45,327 nt of DNA, taken from the NCBI GenBank assembly GCA_030447275.1, contig JAUJPF010000036.1:1-45327 (forward strand), written 5' to 3'. Of this stretch, positions 42,314 through 45,327 are shown one piece after another. Position 1 is the first letter of the stretch; each line of letters starts with the position of its first letter. Under the pieces are notes generated by a model. That model saw nothing but the letters and a program-made list of their open reading frames with translations. It searched no databases and was not told the DNA's origin. This stretch comes from Solirubrobacteraceae bacterium (GTDB lineage: Bacteria; Actinomycetota; Thermoleophilia; Solirubrobacterales; Solirubrobacteraceae). A program made the position numbers and the translations under genes.

Positions 42314-44740
42314 GCTGCTCGACCTCGAGCCGTTCCCGCAGGGTCGCGACGATCGCCGCCATCCGCTCGTCGACCTCCTCGTCGGTGAGCGTGCGGTCGG
42401 GGGCGCGGAAGGCCAGGTGCATGGCCAGCGAGTCGCCGTACACGTCGAACACCTCGACCGCGTCGGCGCGCTCGGCGGCGACGGCGACGATCTGCGCCGC
42501 GGCGACGTCGGCGGGCCGCACGACGGCGAGGTCGCGCAGCACGGGCGGGAACGTCGCGAAGGCGGTGAACGGGATCTCCTGCGGCGCGTTCGCGATCACG
42601 AGACCGAGGTCGAGCTCGAACGCGGCGACGGTACCGTCGAGCTCCCACGCTCGCGCGACGAGCGGGTGCACCTCGCCGAGCCAGCCGAGCTCGGTGTCGC
42701 CGCTGAACACGCGGGCGGCGCGGCCCGGGTGCAGGAACGGGTGGCCGGGCGGGCGGACGTCCCACTCCACCCGCAGCGCGTCGAGCACCGCGCCGAGGGC
42801 GCTCTTCGCCGCGAAGAAGTCCCACCGCGCGTCGCCGGCGCCGCGCCACGACTCCGGAGCCACGCGGCCGGTGAGCAGCCCGCCGAGGGCATGCACCTCG
42901 GTCGGCAGCCCGTCGTGGCGCCCGCGCAGGGCGACGGCGGTCGCGCCGGTGGCGAGATCCGCGCTCGGCGGCGCGTCGAGGTAGATCGCGCCGCTCTCGA
43001 ACAGCGCGAGGTCAGAGCGCCCGCGCGCGAGGTTGTGGCGCGCGATCTCGAGCAGCGAGCCGAGCAGCGTCGTGCGCAGGACGCGGTGGTCCTCGCTCAT
43101 CGGGTTCTCGACCGGCACGAACAGGCGCCGCGGGTCGTCGTCGGGCAGTCGCAGCCGGTCGGCGACGCCCGGCTCGGTGAACGACCAGCCGACGACCTCG
43201 TGCAGGCCGCGGCCGACGAGCACGTCCTCGGCCCGGCGGCGCGCGCGCTGCTCGAACGTCAGCCGGCCGGCGACGCCGTTGCGCGACGGGAGCGTGGCCG
43301 GAAGCCGGTCGAGCCCCTCGATCCGCGCGACCTCCTCGACGAGGTCGGCCTCGCGGGTGACGTCGGCGCGGCGGAAGTGCGGCACGCGGACGGCGAGGTC
43401 GTCGCCCGCGTCCTCGACGCCGAAGCCGAGCGACTCGAGGATCGCGCGCTCGCGCTCACGCGGCACCGCCATCCCCAGCAGGCGATCGACGCGCGCGGGG
43501 CGCAGCCGCTTGTGATCGTCCCCACCCGCCCGCGCCGCGCCGCCGACGTCGACGTCGATCGTGCCCGGGACGAGCCGCGCGCCGCAGACCTCGACCATCA
43601 GCCGGGTCGCGACCGCCTGGGCCTCCATCGTCTGCTCGGTCGACAGCCCCTTCTCGAACCGCCCGCTCGCCTCGCTGCGCAGCCCGAGCCGCGTCGACGT
43701 GCGGTGGATCGCCGGCGCGTGCCACGACGCGACCTCGAGCAGGACGCGCGTCGTGTCGTCGGAGACCTCGGAGCGCGCGCCGCCCATGACGCCGGCGAGC
43801 GACGTCGGCCCGTCGGCGTCGTCGATCACGATCTCCCCGGCCTCGAGCGTGCGCGTCTGACCGTCGAGCGTGTCGATCGTCTCCCCCTCGCGCGCGCCGC
43901 GCACGACGAGCCGCTGCCCGGCGACGCGGTCGAGGTCGAACGCGTGCAGCGGCTGCCCGGTGAGGAGCATCACGTAGTTGGTGATGTCGACGACGTTCGA
44001 GATCGGGCGCATGCCGGCCGCGGTGAGGCGCGCCTTCAGCCACGGCGGCGACGGTCCGATCCGGACCTCCTCGAAGACGCGCGCGGTGAAGCGCGGGCAC
44101 AGGTCGGGGACCTCGACGCGCACCTCGACGCCCTCGACGGCGCCCGTGCTCCCGGGGTCGTCGGCCCACGGCGGCGGCTTCAGCTCGGCGCCGGTCGTCG
44201 CGTGGACCTCGCGGGCGACGCCGTAGACGCCGAGGCAGTCCGGGCGGTTGGGGGTGATCTCGAGCTCGAGCACCTCGGTGGCCAGCGGCAGCACGTCGCC
44301 GAGCGCCGCGCCCGGCGCGAAGTCGCCGTCGAGGACGAGGATGCCGCCGTGATCGTCCCCGAGGCCGAGCTCGCGCTCGGACAGGATCATCCCGTTCGAC
44401 ACGACGCCGCGCAGCTTCGCCCGCTTGATCTTCGTTCCGTCCGGCATGACGCCGCCCGGCTCGACGACGGCGACGAGCTGCCCCGCGGCGACGTTGGGCG
44501 CGCCGCAGACGATCTCGGTGGTCCCGCGCCCGCCGAGGTCCACCTGGCAGACGCTGAGCTTGTCGGCGTCGGGGTGCCGCTGAGCGTCCAGCACCTTCCC
44601 GACGACGAAGTGCTCGTCGGAGATGGTGGGACCGTGCACGGCCTCGAGCTTCGTGCCGGTCATCGTCAGCCTCTCGCCCAGCTCGCGCGCCGGCAGGCCG
44701 GCGTCGGCGTACTCGGAGAGCCATTCGAGCGGAACGCGCA

Positions 44741-44741
<1 letters not shown>
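42306..44741 (-). CDS. pheT: Phenylalanyl-tRNA synthetase beta subunit
   Basis: The 811-residue subunit that recognises and edits tRNA(Phe). It has the N-terminal tRNA-binding OB domain at about 38-150 (FVVGKVLDAQRHPDADKLSV), the B3/B4 region with LELEITPNRPDCLGVYGVAR and the editing core RPISNVVDITNYVMLLTGQP, B5 (LLGMAVPRERERAILESLGF), the catalytic-like module and a C-terminal ferredoxin-fold anticodon-binding domain (FPPVLRDLAVVRPADV). The ATG shares a base with the pheS stop. Confidence 0.97.

Positions 44742-45327
<586 letters not shown>

Overview
The window is very GC-rich, gene-dense and uses many GTG starts with 1-8 base stop/start overlaps. Together with an actinobacterial-type oxygen-tolerant-like [NiFe]-hydrogenase locus, a large secreted metallophosphoesterase and an HDOD-LuxR regulator, this suggests a chromosome segment of an actinobacterium, most likely Thermoleophilia/Solirubrobacterales. 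The taxonomic placement is inference. I see no rRNA, tRNA or CRISPR array.

Region 1 (1-10.1 kb) is a divergent hydrogenase locus. The large (partial) and small subunit genes run left. From the same 110 bp promoter region a right-going transcript carries a DUF1059 gene, a four-gene set of tiny single-helix membrane proteins, a second diverged copy of that same set with its own similar promoter, then hypF, hypC, a SIS-HypC-SIS fusion gene, hypD and hypE. The Hyp proteins build the Fe(CN)2CO part of the NiFe site. The duplicated membrane cassette has no function I can name and is the best candidate here for an undescribed module (anchor or electron hand-over).

Region 2 (10.1-16.7 kb) holds a thioredoxin-like protein, a secreted metallophosphoesterase, a small lipoprotein, and a c-di-GMP pair (membrane GAF-GGDEF cyclase and REC-EAL response regulator).

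Region 3 (16.9-22.15 kb) is a small integrative element of about 5.2 kb, bounded by a 14-bp direct repeat that is the 3' end of an Rrf2-family regulator gene (codons M-Y-Y-I-stop). It carries a tyrosine integrase next to attR, an excisionase-like gene, and cargo made of a three-gene operon (RHH-like protein, two-helix membrane protein, trypsin-like protease) divergent from an AAA ATPase. The cargo looks like a candidate defence or stress module.

Region 4 (22.1-29.7 kb) has the frameshifted Rrf2 and HDOD-LuxR genes, endonuclease IV, a methyltransferase, an SGNH hydrolase, a PLP decarboxylase, MsrB, a BrnT/BrnA-like toxin-antitoxin pair and a nucleoside-deoxyribosyltransferase-like (possible NAD/nucleotide effector) coiled-coil protein directly behind dnaE.

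Region 5 (29.7-45.3 kb) is leftward housekeeping: dnaE, a 980-residue coiled-coil protein, an acetyltransferase, and a compact pheS-pheT-argC-argJ-argB-argD-argG block. argB and argD, like int, Rrf2 and HDOD-LuxR, contain several reading-frame breaks located in GC-rich runs. Because arginine genes are involved and the frames resume perfectly, I think most of these are consensus sequence errors rather than decay.
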